Source: Salinicola tamaricis (GTDB lineage: Bacteria; Pseudomonadota; Gammaproteobacteria; Pseudomonadales; Halomonadaceae). From it: a stretch of DNA of 64,000 nucleotides. Shown here piece by piece: positions 28,047-38,627 of the stretch. Location of the stretch: positions 1,984,001 through 2,048,000 of the forward strand of contig NZ_CP023559.1 of the NCBI RefSeq assembly GCF_003006155.1, given 5' to 3'. Under the pieces are notes generated by a model. It saw only the letters and a program-made list of their open reading frames with translations. It was not told the origin of the DNA and did not search any database. A program made the position numbers and the translations under genes. Each line of letters starts with the position of its first letter. Positions within the stretch are counted from its first letter, which is position 1.

Positions 28047-30156
28047 CACGTCTTGCTCCTGTTGGCGGACTCGGAAGGCCCGTGGGAAGATTCTCGCGAA
28101 CACGCCGTGGACAGGACGACGGGGTCACCGGCCACATGGCCCCGGCCGCTCGCCCGGGCGAGCTGGTCGAGGGCTGTGGCAAGGGCCTCCACGGGCATCT
28201 GGCGGGCGATGAACACCGGCCCGCCGCGCCAGCGCGGAAAGCCGTAACCATTGACCAGCGCGATATCGATATCCTCGGCACGGCGACAGACACCTTCCCC
28301 GATGACCAGCAGCGCCTCGTTGATCAGCGCCGCCACCACGCGTTGCTGGATCTCGCTGGCGCTGAATGCGCGCGGCTCGATACCCTGCGCCTGGCGATAG
28401 GCGTCGATCATGGACATCACCTCGGGATCTTCCGAAGGCTGCAGCGAATCGTCGTAGCGGTAGTAGCCTTGGCGGGTCTTGCGTCCGAAGCGGCCGGCCT
28501 CGCACAGGCGGTCGGGCAGACCGACATAGCGCCGGTCGGCGTCTGCCGCGCCAGTGGCCTGGCGCATCTTCCAGGCGATATCGAGTCCGGACATGTCGGC
28601 GACCTTGAATGGCCCCATGGCGAAGCCGAACGCCTCCAGCGCGGTGTCGATCTGCGTCGGGGAGGCGCCCTCTTCGAGCATGAACTCACACTGCGGCGGT
28701 AGGCGGCATAGATCCGGTTGCCGACGAAGCCCCAGGCATTGCGGACCACGATCGGTGTCTTTTTCAGCGCCTTGGCGAAGGTGTGCGCGGTGACCAGCGT
28801 CGTGTCGTCGGTACGCGCAGTGGCGACGATCTCGAGCAGGGGCATGCGATCCGCCGGGCTGAAGAAGTGCAGCCCCAGCACCCGCGATGGCTGCGCGACC
28901 TCGCGGCGATCGCGTCGATATCGAATACGAGGTGTTGGTCGCCAGTAGCGTATCGGACGGTCAGCCGCGACAGCTCGGCGAACAGCGACCGCTTGATCTC
29001 GAGATCCTCGACGATCGCCTCGATGACCAGATCGGCCTGCTCGACGCCCGCCAGTTGAGTGCTGCAGGCCAGACGCGACAGCAGCTCGGAGAGAGCGGTG
29101 TGGCGGTGGTACCGCGCCGCTCGATGAGCTGTTGTTGCGCCTTCTCGATCCGCTCGACGCCAGCGGCCAGCGCCTGGGCATCGCGCTCTATCAGGTCCAC
29201 TCGATAGCCGGCGCGCAGCGCGGCCAGAGCGATGCCGCTGCCCATGGTCCCGGCGCCGATCACTGACACCCGGGTGAGCGTCGCCGGCGCGGCGGTGAGC
29301 TCTGCCAGCGGATTGGCACGCTCGGCGAAGAACAGATAGCGCAGGGCGTGGGCGGCCTCGCTGTCGCGCAGTGCCAGAAAGCGTTCGCGCTCGTGTGCCA
29401 CGCCTTCGGCGAAGGGCGTGCGGGCGGCGATCATCCCGCATCGGCGGCCTCGGCGGCGGCGGGCAGGCCGCGTTGTCGACGTACCTGCTGCGCCTGCAGG
29501 CGTGCGCTCTGGTCGGCATCGAAGGGGGGCACCGACCGCGCACTGACGCGGCGCTTGTCCGCCGGCATGCGGCGCGCGAAGTCGAGCGCCGCGACCTCCT
29601 GGTCGGCGCGCTCGGTGGTGTCCAGCATCTGGTCGACGAGCCCCCACTGGTGAGCCGTGGCGGCGTCGATGGGCTTGCCGGCAACGATCATCGTCAGCGC
29701 GTGATCGACCCCCACCAGCCGCGGCAGGCGCTGGGTACCGCCGGCCCCCGGGATGATGCCGACATTGACCTCCGGCAGGCCCAGGCTGGCGCCGGGGGTT
29801 GCCAGGCGCGCGTCGCAGGCCAGCGCCAGTTCGAGCCCACCGCCCAGCGTATGGCCACGGACCACGGCGACGATCGGCAGCGGGAACGCCTCGAGCGCCT
29901 GCGTGACCTCGGGTAGTGACGGTGCGGTGGCGGGCTGGTCCAGTTCGCGCAGATCGGCTCCCGCCATCAAATGCTTGCCGGCCCCCTGCAGCACCACTGC
30001 GCGGACGCGCTGGGTGTCGATTGCCGCCAGCGCGTCGAGGATGCCCTGGCGGATACGTTGGTTACCGCTGTTGACCGGTGGATTGTCGAGGGTGACCACG
30101 GCGATATCGTCGACGTAGTCGAGCTCGACCCGTGGCGGCTGGTGCGCATCAGGCAT
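28046..30156 (-). pseudogene. Frame-broken fused enoyl-CoA hydratase/3-hydroxyacyl-CoA dehydrogenase
   Basis: Two-activity beta-oxidation enzyme, about 700 residues once repaired, in the peroxisomal multifunctional-enzyme order. The N-terminal crotonase domain has [25 protein letters not shown] and [15 protein letters not shown]. The NAD-binding 3-hydroxyacyl-CoA dehydrogenase domain follows with VIGAGTMGSGIALAAL, LHFFSPADRMPLLEI and RNAWGFVGNRIYAAYRR, then the C-terminal half with LVNGYGFPRWRGGPVF. Breaks at about 29440, 29110, 28945, 28905 and 28690 move the homology among all three frames. It overlaps the upstream gene's stop by 8 bp. The most heavily disrupted gene in the cluster. Confidence 0.85.
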
Positions 30157-32265
30157 GGGCGATCTCCTCGCCGGCCGCTGCGGTGGCGGTCGTCACCAGC
30201 ACGGCGTCGGCGGCCACCACGCCTTCCCCCTCCGGCAGCACGAACAGAGGGTTGATCTCTGCCGTCACCAGGCGCTCGCCCAGCGCGGCGGCCAGCGTGG
30301 AGAAGTCGACGATCGCCTGCGCCAGTGCCGCGGTATCGCGCGGCTCGGCCCCGCGGTATCCGGCTAGCAGCGGCCAACTGATCAACTGGCGCATCATCGC
30401 GTGGGGGCCTGATCCAGGCTGAGCGCCTGGCCGTCGGGCAGCAGATGCAGGGCCGTGTCCTTGAACAGCTCCGCGGTGACGCCGCCTGCCCCGAGCAGGA
30501 TCGAGGTGCCGAGCGCATCGCGGTTGGCGCCCAGGATCAGCTCGAAGCCGCCCGGTACCATGGCTTCGACGAGAAACCGCTGCGGCGTGTGCCCGGTATG
30601 CTCGGCGACCGCCTGCTGCATGCGCGTCAGGCGCTCGGCGATGGTGTCGGCGCCGAGATTGAGCGCCACGCCGCCGATGTCGCTCTTGTGCAGGAGCGTG
30701 CCGTCGAGCACCTTGAGCACCACCGGCGTAGCGATCTCGGCGGCGGCGTGCGCCGCTTCCTGCGGCGTGGTCACCGTGCGGCTGGCGGGAACCGCGATGC
30801 CATGGGTGCGGAATAGTTGCTTGGCGCTCGCTTCGTCCAGCGACCCCTGGGGAGTGTCCGCCATCGCCGGCGTGACGGCGGCGGCCGGGGCGGATGTCAC
30901 CCGCGTGGAGGTGAGATGGATCGCCTCCAGCGCTGCGCTGCAGCTCTCCGGTGAGCTGAAACCGGGGATGCCGGCGCGGTTCAGGCGTTTCAGCGTCTCC
31001 GGTGCGTGCGGGCTGACATACGCCAGCACCGGCTTGTCGCTGAGCGCCAGATTGGCCTGGATGGCACCGACGACCAGGTCGGGCATGGCCAGACCGGAAG
31101 AGCCGATGATCACCACCAGCGCATCGTAGGTCTCGCTCTCCAGCAGCGTACGAATCGCCTGACGCAGCAGATCGGGCTGCAGGCCAGCCAGTGTGACGTC
31201 GATCGGATTGCGGTCGAGTTCCGCCGGGGTGTCGCCCTGCAGCTCGCGCAGGCGCGCGGCGGTGGCCTCGTCCGGAACCGGCGCCTCGAATCCCTTCATG
31301 CCCAGGCTGTCGGCGATCAGCGTACCGGCGCCGCCGGTGGAAGTCAGGATCGCCACGCGGCGCTTTTGCATGCGGCGGCCGGCGGTGAGTACCGCGGGGA
31401 TGTCGAGCAGCTCGTCGAAGGTGTCGGCGCGCACGATGCCCAGGTCACGGAAGAAGGCGTCGTAGACCCGGTCCTCTCCGGCCAGCGCACCGGTATGGGA
31501 GCTGGCCGAGCGTGCGCCGGCCTCGGAACGGCCGATCTTGAACACCACCACCGGCTTGCCGGCGGCCCGCGCACGTTCGGCGGCGGCACGGAAGCGCGCC
31601 GGGTGGCGGATGCTCTCGAGATAGAGGGCGATCACCCGGGTGTCAGGGTCGTCGACCAGATGATCGATGAAGTCGCTCACCTCCAGGTCGACTTCGTTGC
31701 TGGTGGAGACCAGCGACGAGAGGCCGATACCGCGGCCGGCGGCGCGTGACAGCAGCGCGCCGAGGATACCCCCGCTCTGCGACACCACGGCGATGCCACC
31801 TCGCGGCAGCTCGCTCACTTCGAGGGCGCCGCTGGCCGATAGCGGAATGCCGGCGGAAAGGTTGACCAGGCCGATGGTATTGGGGCCGAGCAGGCGCATG
31901 GCACCGGCGGCCTGCTTGAGCTCTTCCTGCATCGCCAGGCCCGAGTCACCCGCCTCGGCGTAGCCGCTGGCGAGCACGATTGCTGCGCGGCACCCCAGCG
32001 CCGACAGCTCGCGCACCGCCTCGATACTGCGGCGGGCGTTGAGCAGGACCAGCGCGACATCGGGCGCCTTGGGGAGGTCGGGAATGCGCGCGTAGCACTT
32101 CAGCCCCTGGATCTCGCTCGCCTTCGGATTGACGGGATAGATATCCCCCGAAAAACCGTGCTTCAGCAGATACGAGATCGGGCGACCGGAGGTCTTGTGA
32201 GGATCGGCCGAGGCACCCACCACGGCGACACTTCGGGGGTTGAGCAGGGCGTCGAGCTGGCTCAT
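30149..32265 (-). pseudogene. Frame-broken acetate-CoA ligase (ADP-forming) family protein
   Basis: Activates a carboxylic acid to its CoA thioester with ATP, giving ADP and phosphate, or acts as a related acyl-CoA ligase. Domains: N-terminal CoA-binding (SVAVVGASADPHKTSGRPIS), succinyl-CoA ligase-like central part (GIAVVSQSGGILGALLSR and the phospho-His region SASSHTGALAGED), and a C-terminal ATP-grasp domain (PVVLKVLDGTLLHKSDIGGV). A single break near 30400 separates the first 623 residues from the last 82 (ISWPLLAGYRG to the end). Starts with ATGA overlap to the upstream hydratase. Substrate specificity cannot be read. Confidence 0.85.
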
Positions 32266-33059
32266 GCGGTGGCCTCCTTGGCGCGTGCCAGAAACGCCTG
32301 GACAGAGTCGCGATGCTCGCGGGAGGTGTAACAGATCCCCTGCGCCTTGCTGCCCTCGGCGAACACCTGCTGCTCGGAGAGCTCGTAGCTACGATTGAGA
32401 ATGGATTTGGTCAGCGCCGTGGCGGTGCGCGAGCCGCGACTCATCTGGGCAGCCATCGTCAGCGCGCTCGACAGCAGCGCATCGCCCGAGCAGCGCTGAT
32501 CAGCGATGCCCAGGGCGAACGCCTCTTCGGCCTCGACGCGGCGGCCGCTGAAGATCAAGCCCTTGGCGCGGCTGAGCCCGACTCGGCGCGGGAGGAAGTA
32601 GAGGCCACCGCCGTCGGGAACCAGCCCGCGCGCGATATAGGCCCAGGTAAAGGTGGCGGCATCGGCGGCGATGACGAAATCGCAGGAGAGCGCGAGGTCG
32701 GCGCCCAGCCCCGCGGCGGCGCCGTTGACTGCCGCCACGGTGGGAATCGGCAGATTCAGCAGCAGGCTGGCCGCGTAGTGCACGCCCTGCTGGCGTTCCC
32801 AGCCGTTGAAGCCGACCGTAGCCGGGTCGGCCTCCATGCGCTGCTGCATGCCGGCGATATCGCCACCGGCGCAGAAACCCTTGCCCTTGCCAGTGAGCAC
32901 CAGGGCGCGGATCGAGCGATCCTCGCGGATGCGCTTGAGTTGCTCGACCAGTTCCGCACGCATGGCATCGCTCATGGCGTTGCGCTTCTCGGGGCGGTTC
33001 AGCGTCAGAATGGCGATGTCATCCTGCTGCGAAAATTCGATCAATTGACTCTGTGACAT
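32262..33059 (-). CDS. Enoyl-CoA hydratase/isomerase family protein
   Basis: Crotonase-fold enzyme, 265 residues, intact. Marks: LTLNRPEKRNAMSDAMRAEL, oxyanion-hole GKGFCAGGDIAGMQ, NGAAAGLGADLALSCDF, and ARGLVPDGGGLYFLPRRVGL. The Asp in PDGGG with no preceding Glu resembles the PaaG/isomerase-type active site. ATG 33059 is chosen because MSQSQLIEF matches the family start. Stop and next start overlap (ATGA). It would act on the CoA ester made by the downstream ligase. Confidence 0.88.
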   Translation of the reverse strand: MSQSQLIEFSQQDDIAILTLNRPEKRNAMSDAMRAELVEQLKRIREDRSIRALVLTGKGKGFCAGGDIAGMQQRMEADPATVGFNGWERQQGVHYAASLLLNLPIPTVAAVNGAAAGLGADLALSCDFVIAADAATFTWAYIARGLVPDGGGLYFLPRRVGLSRAKGLIFSGRRVEAEEAFALGIADQRCSGDALLSSALTMAAQMSRGSRTATALTKSILNRSYELSEQQVFAEGSKAQGICYTSREHRDSVQAFLARAKEATA

Positions 33060-33130
33060 GAACAATCCTCTGATGCAGTGGGGGCGACGACACGCCGACA
33101 GGGTGTGTTACGGGTCGGTCGCGTGGTGGC

Positions 33131-33153
33131 GGGGTCGCCGCGACGGCGACCCC
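33131..33153. terminator. Perfect 10-bp hairpin between tctC and hydratase gene
   Basis: GGGGTCGCCG (33131-33140), loop CGA, CGGCGACCCC (33144-33153). It lies downstream of tctC on the minus strand and before the hydratase start. There is no T-run, so it may act as an attenuator or mRNA-stabilising hairpin that favours the binding-protein transcript rather than as a full terminator. Confidence 0.5.
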
Positions 33154-33246
33154 GGTCGTCCTGGCCCCAGGAACGGTGGCAGTCGATGTGTGAGTTGGTC
33201 GGATGGCGTGGGGGCAGGCCGCGGCGCGGGTGCGCCGCGGCAGGTC

Positions 33247-34242
33247 TCACTTGACCCCGGCTTTTTCCAGCGCGACCTCGGCGGTGTCGCTCATGCTGTA
33301 GATGAACTTCTTGTAGGCCTCGGGGCCCATCCATGAGTCGATCACCCCGGAATTGCGCGCGTACTGCTGGTAGTTCTTGTCTTTCATCGCCCTGTGGAAG
33401 GCGTCCGCGATCTGCTGCTGGGTCTCTTCGGGGATGCCGGCCGGACCGAACACGCCTCTGACCTGGACCCAGTCGTTGTTGACCTGATAGCCCTGCTCTT
33501 CGAAGGTCGCGACGTCGGGGAGTGCGTCCAGGCGGTCCGCGGCGAGCACGCCCAGACCATGGAGGCGGCCTGCATCGAAGTAGGACTGGGCGCCGCTCAG
33601 GTTGGACATGCCGACATCGATATGTCCGCCCAGCACTGCGGCGACGATATCGGGGGTAGCGTTGAAGGCGACCCATTCGAACTCGACACCGGCGGCCCGT
33701 TCGAGCATGGAGAGCGCAATGTATTGGGTGGAGCCGATCGAGCCGAAACCGCCCACACTGATCTTCTTGTCGCTGCGTTTTGCCGCCGCGATCAGATCGT
33801 TGAGGTTGCGGTAGGGCGAATCTTCGGCGGTCCAGATGAGGTTGGGGTCGACCTGGGTCGATGCGATCCAGGAAAAGTCGTCCAGGCTGAAGACACCCTT
33901 GAGATTGGTCAGCATGCCGGTCAGCGGGGTCAGGGTGTTGATTCCCAGTGTCAGGCCATCAGGCGCGGCGGCACGAACCCGCGCCAGCTGTGCGGCACCG
34001 GCGCCGCCGGGCGAATTGATGACCACGACCGGCTGGCCGATTTCCGGCTCCAGCGACTTTGCCAGAGTCCGCATGAAGACGTCGGAAGAGCCGCCGGCCT
34101 TGGTGTGCATGACGACCTTGACGGGGCCGGAGGGCCAGGTCTTGTCCTGAGCCATGGCCGTCGAGCCGATGACGCCGGCGAAGGAGAGGGCGGTGGCCGC
34201 CAGGACGACGGCTGTCTTACGTAGCAAGTGTGAAGTCTGCAT
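33247..34242 (-). CDS. tctC: Tripartite tricarboxylate transporter substrate-binding protein (Bug family)
   Basis: Periplasmic solute receptor, 331 residues. Signal peptide of about 31 residues (VVLAATALSFAGVIGSTAMAQ). Bug-family marks: WPSGPVKVVMHTKAGGSSDVFMRTLA, then VVVINSPGGAGA and SVGGFGSIGSTQYIAL. It collects a carboxylate for TctAB. It lies five genes upstream of tctB within the same strand-consistent cluster, so the transporter genes flank the acyl-CoA enzymes, good evidence that they serve one pathway. Confidence 0.92.
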   Translation of the reverse strand: MQTSHLLRKTAVVLAATALSFAGVIGSTAMAQDKTWPSGPVKVVMHTKAGGSSDVFMRTLAKSLEPEIGQPVVVINSPGGAGAAQLARVRAAAPDGLTLGINTLTPLTGMLTNLKGVFSLDDFSWIASTQVDPNLIWTAEDSPYRNLNDLIAAAKRSDKKISVGGFGSIGSTQYIALSMLERAAGVEFEWVAFNATPDIVAAVLGGHIDVGMSNLSGAQSYFDAGRLHGLGVLAADRLDALPDVATFEEQGYQVNNDWVQVRGVFGPAGIPEETQQQIADAFHRAMKDKNYQQYARNSGVIDSWMGPEAYKKFIYSMSDTAEVALEKAGVK

Positions 34243-34472
34243 GGCGTGTCTCCGTTATTGTCGCTTGTGGAGTTATCGATGTCCGATGGACTCGGCAGCA
34301 GATTCACACAGCAGACGTTCACGGCGCGACCGACGATAAGTCAGGACAGAGCCAAGATATTTTTAGAGTTTCTTCGGGCGTTTATTGCCTGATTTATTCA
34401 ATGAGACTTTGGTCTATGACAAGAGTGGCGCGTCGGCTCACCTCATGCGGCGCGTTGAGGGTCAGGTGGATA

Positions 34473-35807
34473 TCACACCAGCGTCGCCGGCATCTCGTGG
34501 GTGTCGAGGATCTTCCGCTTGAGCGCCTCGCTGGCGTGTTTGGAGAGAACCTGCTGGCTCAATTCGTCATATTTGGCGATGAGTTCTTCCAGTGACAACG
34601 GGTTTTCGGGGTCGCCTTTACGGCATGTCTGTAGGTGCGAAAAGGTTTGTCCATCGGTGGTTGTCAGGTGAACTCTGGCCATTCTTTGCGTGGGATAGTG
34701 CGCCGATAATTCGCGGTCTTCCTCTACGCTGATGCGTTCCATCAGGGCGCGAATATCGCGGCGGACCAGGGTCTCGGGCGCGAACGCCTCTAGGCGCAAG
34801 CGCCGCGTGAGCAGATAGGTCGCCAGACTGTACTGGAGGCTGAAGCGTGCTTCCTGCGGGGTGGTCGGCTCGGGCCGGTCGCACATCTGGTGCGTGGCTG
34901 CGTAACCCTCGACATGAATGTGCGTGATCGCTTCCACCTGCGTCCCGGTGGTGGCGAGCAGCGTTGCCAGCCCGTCGATGGCCGGGAAGATGTGTCCGCA
35001 GCAGCCGTGCGCCTTGATCGTCATGCGCGTAATGGGCGTCCACTCGCCGATACCGGCGAGCGCGCGCTGCCAGTCGCCGGGCGAGTCGCTGGTGGCCGCG
35101 GCGAATCCTGCCGGCGCCTCCAGACTGGCGAGAGAGGCGGTGACCCCGTGGCTGGCGGCATAGCCGGCGAGCACCCCCGCCTCGGCGGCATGGCCGGCGT
35201 GCAGCGGCTTGGCCATGCCACTGCCCTGCAGGTTCTGCTGATGGCCTGCGGCGAAGCTGCTGGCGAGAGCCACGGCGTGAGCGATTGTCTCAGCGTTGCC
35301 GCCCAGCAGCATGGCGGTGGCAGTGGCGGCTCCCAGGGTGCCGACTGTCGCCGTGGTGTGCCAGTAACGATAATGACTGGGCTGAATGGCGAGCGCGACA
35401 CGACAGCCGAGCTCGTAGCCACCGATGATCGCCCGGTGCAGCGCTTGTACCTCGGCGCCGATCTCCTGGGCCACGGCCAGCGCAGCGGCGATCGTCGGGC
35501 TGCCGGGGTGATAGCCGCCGTCCTTGAAGATGTCATCGAACTCGACGGTATGGCTGGCGGTGGCATTGACCAGCGCCGCATAGCGCGGCGAGCGGTGGGT
35601 GCCGTCGACATAGCTCACGGCATTGCCCTGACAGGGGATGGCGGAGAAGGCGCTGGCCAGCAGGGTAGCCGGCGCCTGCGTGGTGCCGGGAAGGGTCGTG
35701 GCGAACCAGTCGAGCAGCGCCTTGCGTGTCGCCAGCGTCACCTCGTCGGTGAGTGCCGCGGTGTTCCAGTGATGCGCGGCTGTGGCCAGCGTTTGAACGA
35801 TTGACAT
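34473..35807 (-). CDS. MmgE/PrpD family protein
   Basis: Member of the family that includes 2-methylcitrate dehydratase, cis-aconitate decarboxylase and iminodisuccinate epimerase. 444 residues, full length, intact. Marks: AASHTVEFDDIFKDGGYHPGS near residue 85, GYELGCRVALA, QGSGMAKPLHAGHAAEAGVLA near 200, and KAHGCCGHIFPAIDG near 270. Probably the first gene of the cluster. It would dehydrate, decarboxylate or isomerise the imported acid before CoA activation. The residues do not let me choose among the family reactions. Confidence 0.85.
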   Translation of the reverse strand: MSIVQTLATAAHHWNTAALTDEVTLATRKALLDWFATTLPGTTQAPATLLASAFSAIPCQGNAVSYVDGTHRSPRYAALVNATASHTVEFDDIFKDGGYHPGSPTIAAALAVAQEIGAEVQALHRAIIGGYELGCRVALAIQPSHYRYWHTTATVGTLGAATATAMLLGGNAETIAHAVALASSFAAGHQQNLQGSGMAKPLHAGHAAEAGVLAGYAASHGVTASLASLEAPAGFAAATSDSPGDWQRALAGIGEWTPITRMTIKAHGCCGHIFPAIDGLATLLATTGTQVEAITHIHVEGYAATHQMCDRPEPTTPQEARFSLQYSLATYLLTRRLRLEAFAPETLVRRDIRALMERISVEEDRELSAHYPTQRMARVHLTTTDGQTFSHLQTCRKGDPENPLSLEELIAKYDELSQQVLSKHASEALKRKILDTHEMPATLV

Positions 35808-36101
35808 CTCTCTCTCCCCGAAGATGACCGAAAGCCCGGCAGCACGCGGTAGAGCCGCGTCCGGGCCATGTCCGCAGCAGCGTGACCCAGCTTCACCGGT
35901 ACGAGAACTGACAATTGTTTAAGCCAGCACTGCGTTCTGGTTAGTGAAGAACCCGGGAGACAGTTGGTTGGCGCGTGACTTGACGCGGCGCTATCGATAG
36001 CCGGCATGACCATTATCGACGCCTTCAATTTTCCGTCACACTCTTATGCTTATATCGTTGTCGTCATCCCCCCAGTACCCCCTTTCGCAAGGAGACGCAG
36101 C

Positions 36102-36290
36102 GTGAAAATCTCAGGGCGCATCAAAGCGTTGATCATCATGGCCGTGGCTATCTACGTGGTTGGCCACGTAGTGCGTGTCATGGTGATGATGCTGGCGCGC
36201 CCGGCCATGCTGCGCCTGCCGGCCCGCGAGGCGCGGCCGCGCTTGACGCGTGACGAGCGCAAGGCCCTGAAGTCCTGCTCACGTTGCTGA
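36102..36290 (+). CDS. Small single-pass membrane protein of unknown function
   Basis: 62 residues starting at GTG 36102 behind AAGGAG at 36089-36094. One hydrophobic helix (ALIIMAVAIYVVGHVVRVMVMM), then a basic tail ending SCSRC with a Cys pair. The alternative ATG at 36006 adds an N-terminus without a good ribosome site. No family recognised. It stands alone before a bidirectional terminator. Function not assigned. Confidence 0.5.
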   Translation: MKISGRIKALIIMAVAIYVVGHVVRVMVMMLARPAMLRLPAREARPRLTRDERKALKSCSRC

Positions 36291-36451
36291 AGCCGTTCTG
36301 CTCGCACTGTTGAAGATGTGCCGTTGATCGCTTTGCGCTCGCCGACTTTTTGATCATTCGCCGAGTGCTGGCTGGCGTTCTCTGCGGGCGCTGTCCAGCA
36401 AGGCGGAATCGGGAAGCGAAACCGGCAGGTGAAACCGCGAGATAAAAAAAT

Positions 36452-36480
36452 GCCCGCGCTCATCGAGCGCGGGCTTTTTT
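36452..36480. terminator. Bidirectional intrinsic terminator
   Basis: Stem GCCCGCGCT (36452-36460)/AGCGCGGGC (36466-36474), loop CATCG, followed on the plus strand by six T and preceded by seven A (36444-36450). It can therefore end the small plus-strand gene and the minus-strand peroxiredoxin gene whose stop is at 36513. Confidence 0.9.
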
Positions 36481-36512
36481 CTGTAACGTGTTGGTGCGAC
36501 TGGGCAGCCGGT

Positions 36513-37148
36513 TTACTTGTTGGGCTGTTTGGTCACACGCAGGTAGGGCTTCTTCTCGTCCCAGCCGTTGGGGAACAGCGCCTTGGCCTTCTCGTTGTCG
36601 ATCGACGGCACGATGATGACGTCGTCGCCATCCTGCCAGTTGACCGGGGTGGCGACCTTGTAGCCGTCGGTCAGCTGCAGGCTGTCGAGCACGCGCAGGA
36701 TCTCGGCGAAGTTGCGCCCGGTGCTGGGCGGATAGGTAATGGTCAGGCGCACCTTCTTGGCCGGATCGATGATGAACACCGAGCGCACGGTGTTGGTGCC
36801 GCTGGCGTTGGGGTGGATCATGCCGTAGGCCTCGCTCACCGAGCGGTCGGCATCCGCCAGCAGCGGGAAGTTGAGGCCGCAGCCCTGAGTTTCCTCGATG
36901 TCGCCGACCCAGCGCTGGTGGTCGTCCAGCGGGTCGACCGAGAGACCGATCGCCTTGGTGTTGCGGCGCTCGAACTCCGGCTTGAGACGCGAGACCTCGC
37001 CGAGTTCGGTGGTGCACACCGGGGTGAAGTCGGCCGGGTGGGAGAACAGGATGACCCAGTTGTCGCCGGCCCACTGGTGGAACGAGATCGGCCCTTCGGT
37101 GCTCTCCTGAGTGAAGTCCGGGGCGGTATCGCCGAGCTGTAACGCCAT
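36513..37148 (-). CDS. 1-Cys-type peroxiredoxin (Prx6/AhpC family)
   Basis: Cytosolic thiol peroxidase, 211 residues. Peroxidatic Cys in SHPADFTPVCTTELGEV near residue 45; long C-terminal domain with FAEILRVLDSLQLTDGYKVA and GWDEKKPYLRVTKQP, typical of Prx6. ATG 37148 is chosen because MALQLGDTAPDF matches the family start and CAGGAG precedes it. Reduces hydrogen peroxide and organic peroxides. Transcribed alone and ended by the terminator at 36452. Confidence 0.93.
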   Translation of the reverse strand: MALQLGDTAPDFTQESTEGPISFHQWAGDNWVILFSHPADFTPVCTTELGEVSRLKPEFERRNTKAIGLSVDPLDDHQRWVGDIEETQGCGLNFPLLADADRSVSEAYGMIHPNASGTNTVRSVFIIDPAKKVRLTITYPPSTGRNFAEILRVLDSLQLTDGYKVATPVNWQDGDDVIIVPSIDNEKAKALFPNGWDEKKPYLRVTKQPNK

Positions 37149-37360
37149 GACACTCTCCTGTTTGCCTGTTGACCTGGGGTGGCCGTGAAGCCGGAATCGG
37201 ACGCTCATCATGACGCAGCGCCGAGGGCGTGTGAAACAACCGCTGGCGCTAACGACATGCCGACATCCCGGGTAGTGGTGCCGGCCCGGGATGCCGCTAT
37301 CTATCTGAGGTGGTAGCGCTGTCGGTGTTTCTCAAGCCCCTGGCTGGATTCTGCGTGGCA

Positions 37361-38428
37361 TCAGCGCTTGTGCGCCTGGCGCAGCTGCTCGCGGCGGTAG
37401 TCGCCCTGGCGCTCGAGCATCCAGCCGGGGTACTCGGCGGGCAGCGCGCTGACCTGGTCGAGCCGTGCCAGTTCGTCGTCGCTCAGCGTGATCTGGGTCG
37501 AGGCGATGTTGTCGTCTAGCTGATCGAGCCGCTTGGCGCCGACGATCACGCTGGTCACGCGCGGCTGGTGCAGTAGCCAGGCCAGGGCGATCTGGGCCAC
37601 CGAGACGCCCTTGGCGTCGGCGATCTCGCGCATGGTGTCGATGCAGTCGAAGCCGCGTTCGCGGTCGACCGGCGGGAAGTCGAAGCTGGCGCGGCGGTCG
37701 CCGGCCTTGGCTTCGCCGTCACGGGTGTACTTGCCGCTGAGCAGCCCTCCCGCCAGCGGGCTCCACACCATCAGCCCCAGATTCTCGCTCTTGAGCATGG
37801 GGATCAGCTCGCGCTCCAGATCGCGCCCGGCCACGGTGTAATAGGCCTGCAGCGACTCGAAGCGGTGCCAGCCGTTACGCTGGGCGATCCCCAGCGCCTT
37901 CATGATCTGCCAGGCCGCCCAGTTGGAGACGCCGACATAGCGCACGTGGCCATGCTCGACCAGGGTATGCAGGGCGCGCACGGTCTCCTCGATCGGCGTG
38001 GCGGGGTCGAAGCCGTGGATCTGGTAGAGGTCGATATGGTCGAGCTGTAGCCGCTTCAGGCTCGCCTTCACTCCTTCCATGATGTGATAGCGCGAGGCGC
38101 CGCGGTTGTTGACCCCGGTCGAGCGGTAGGGGTCGTTGGTGCCGGTGGGGCCGAAGACCTTGGTCGCCACCACCACGTCATCACGTGCCACGCCGAGGTT
38201 CTTGAGCGCCTGGCCGGTGATCACCTCCGACTGGCCCTGGGAGTAGACGTCGGCGGTATCGATGAAGTTGATGCCGGCGTCCAGTGCGCGACCGACCAGC
38301 TTGTCCGCGTCCGCCTGCTGTAGATCGCCGATCTGGCGCCACATGTCGCCGTCGCCGCCGAAGGTCATGGTGCCGAGACAGAGTTCGGAGACGAACAGGC
38401 CAGTGTTGCCGAGCTTGCTGTAACGCAT
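37361..38428 (-). CDS. Aldo/keto reductase (YajO/YhdN-like group)
   Basis: 355-residue NADPH-dependent reductase. Marks: RYSKLGNTGLFVSELCLGTM, INFIDTADVYSQGQSE with the catalytic Asp and Tyr, DLYQIHGFDP, RYVGVSNWAAW, and SVIVGAKRLDQLDDN. ATG 38428 fits the family start; the longer open frame upstream is not conserved. Divergent from an AraC regulator with 199 bp between starts, so probably controlled by it. Substrate unknown. Confidence 0.9.
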   Translation of the reverse strand: MRYSKLGNTGLFVSELCLGTMTFGGDGDMWRQIGDLQQADADKLVGRALDAGINFIDTADVYSQGQSEVITGQALKNLGVARDDVVVATKVFGPTGTNDPYRSTGVNNRGASRYHIMEGVKASLKRLQLDHIDLYQIHGFDPATPIEETVRALHTLVEHGHVRYVGVSNWAAWQIMKALGIAQRNGWHRFESLQAYYTVAGRDLERELIPMLKSENLGLMVWSPLAGGLLSGKYTRDGEAKAGDRRASFDFPPVDRERGFDCIDTMREIADAKGVSVAQIALAWLLHQPRVTSVIVGAKRLDQLDDNIASTQITLSDDELARLDQVSALPAEYPGWMLERQGDYRREQLRQAHKR

Positions 38429-38627
38429 GGGGGAACTCCCGAAACGAGGATGAAAGGCCGGCGTCGAGCGTCGCCGGTGCCAACCCAGTATGGTCAAGGC
38501 TTGGCGCGGCGACTGGCTCGATCCGGTCGGATATTTGCTCAAAACTCTCTGTCGTCGTGATGGCCGCCGCGCCGGCTTTCGGCTTGGCGTAAGCTGTCTC
38601 GGCGCGACAGTACAGGAGGGCGGGTCC

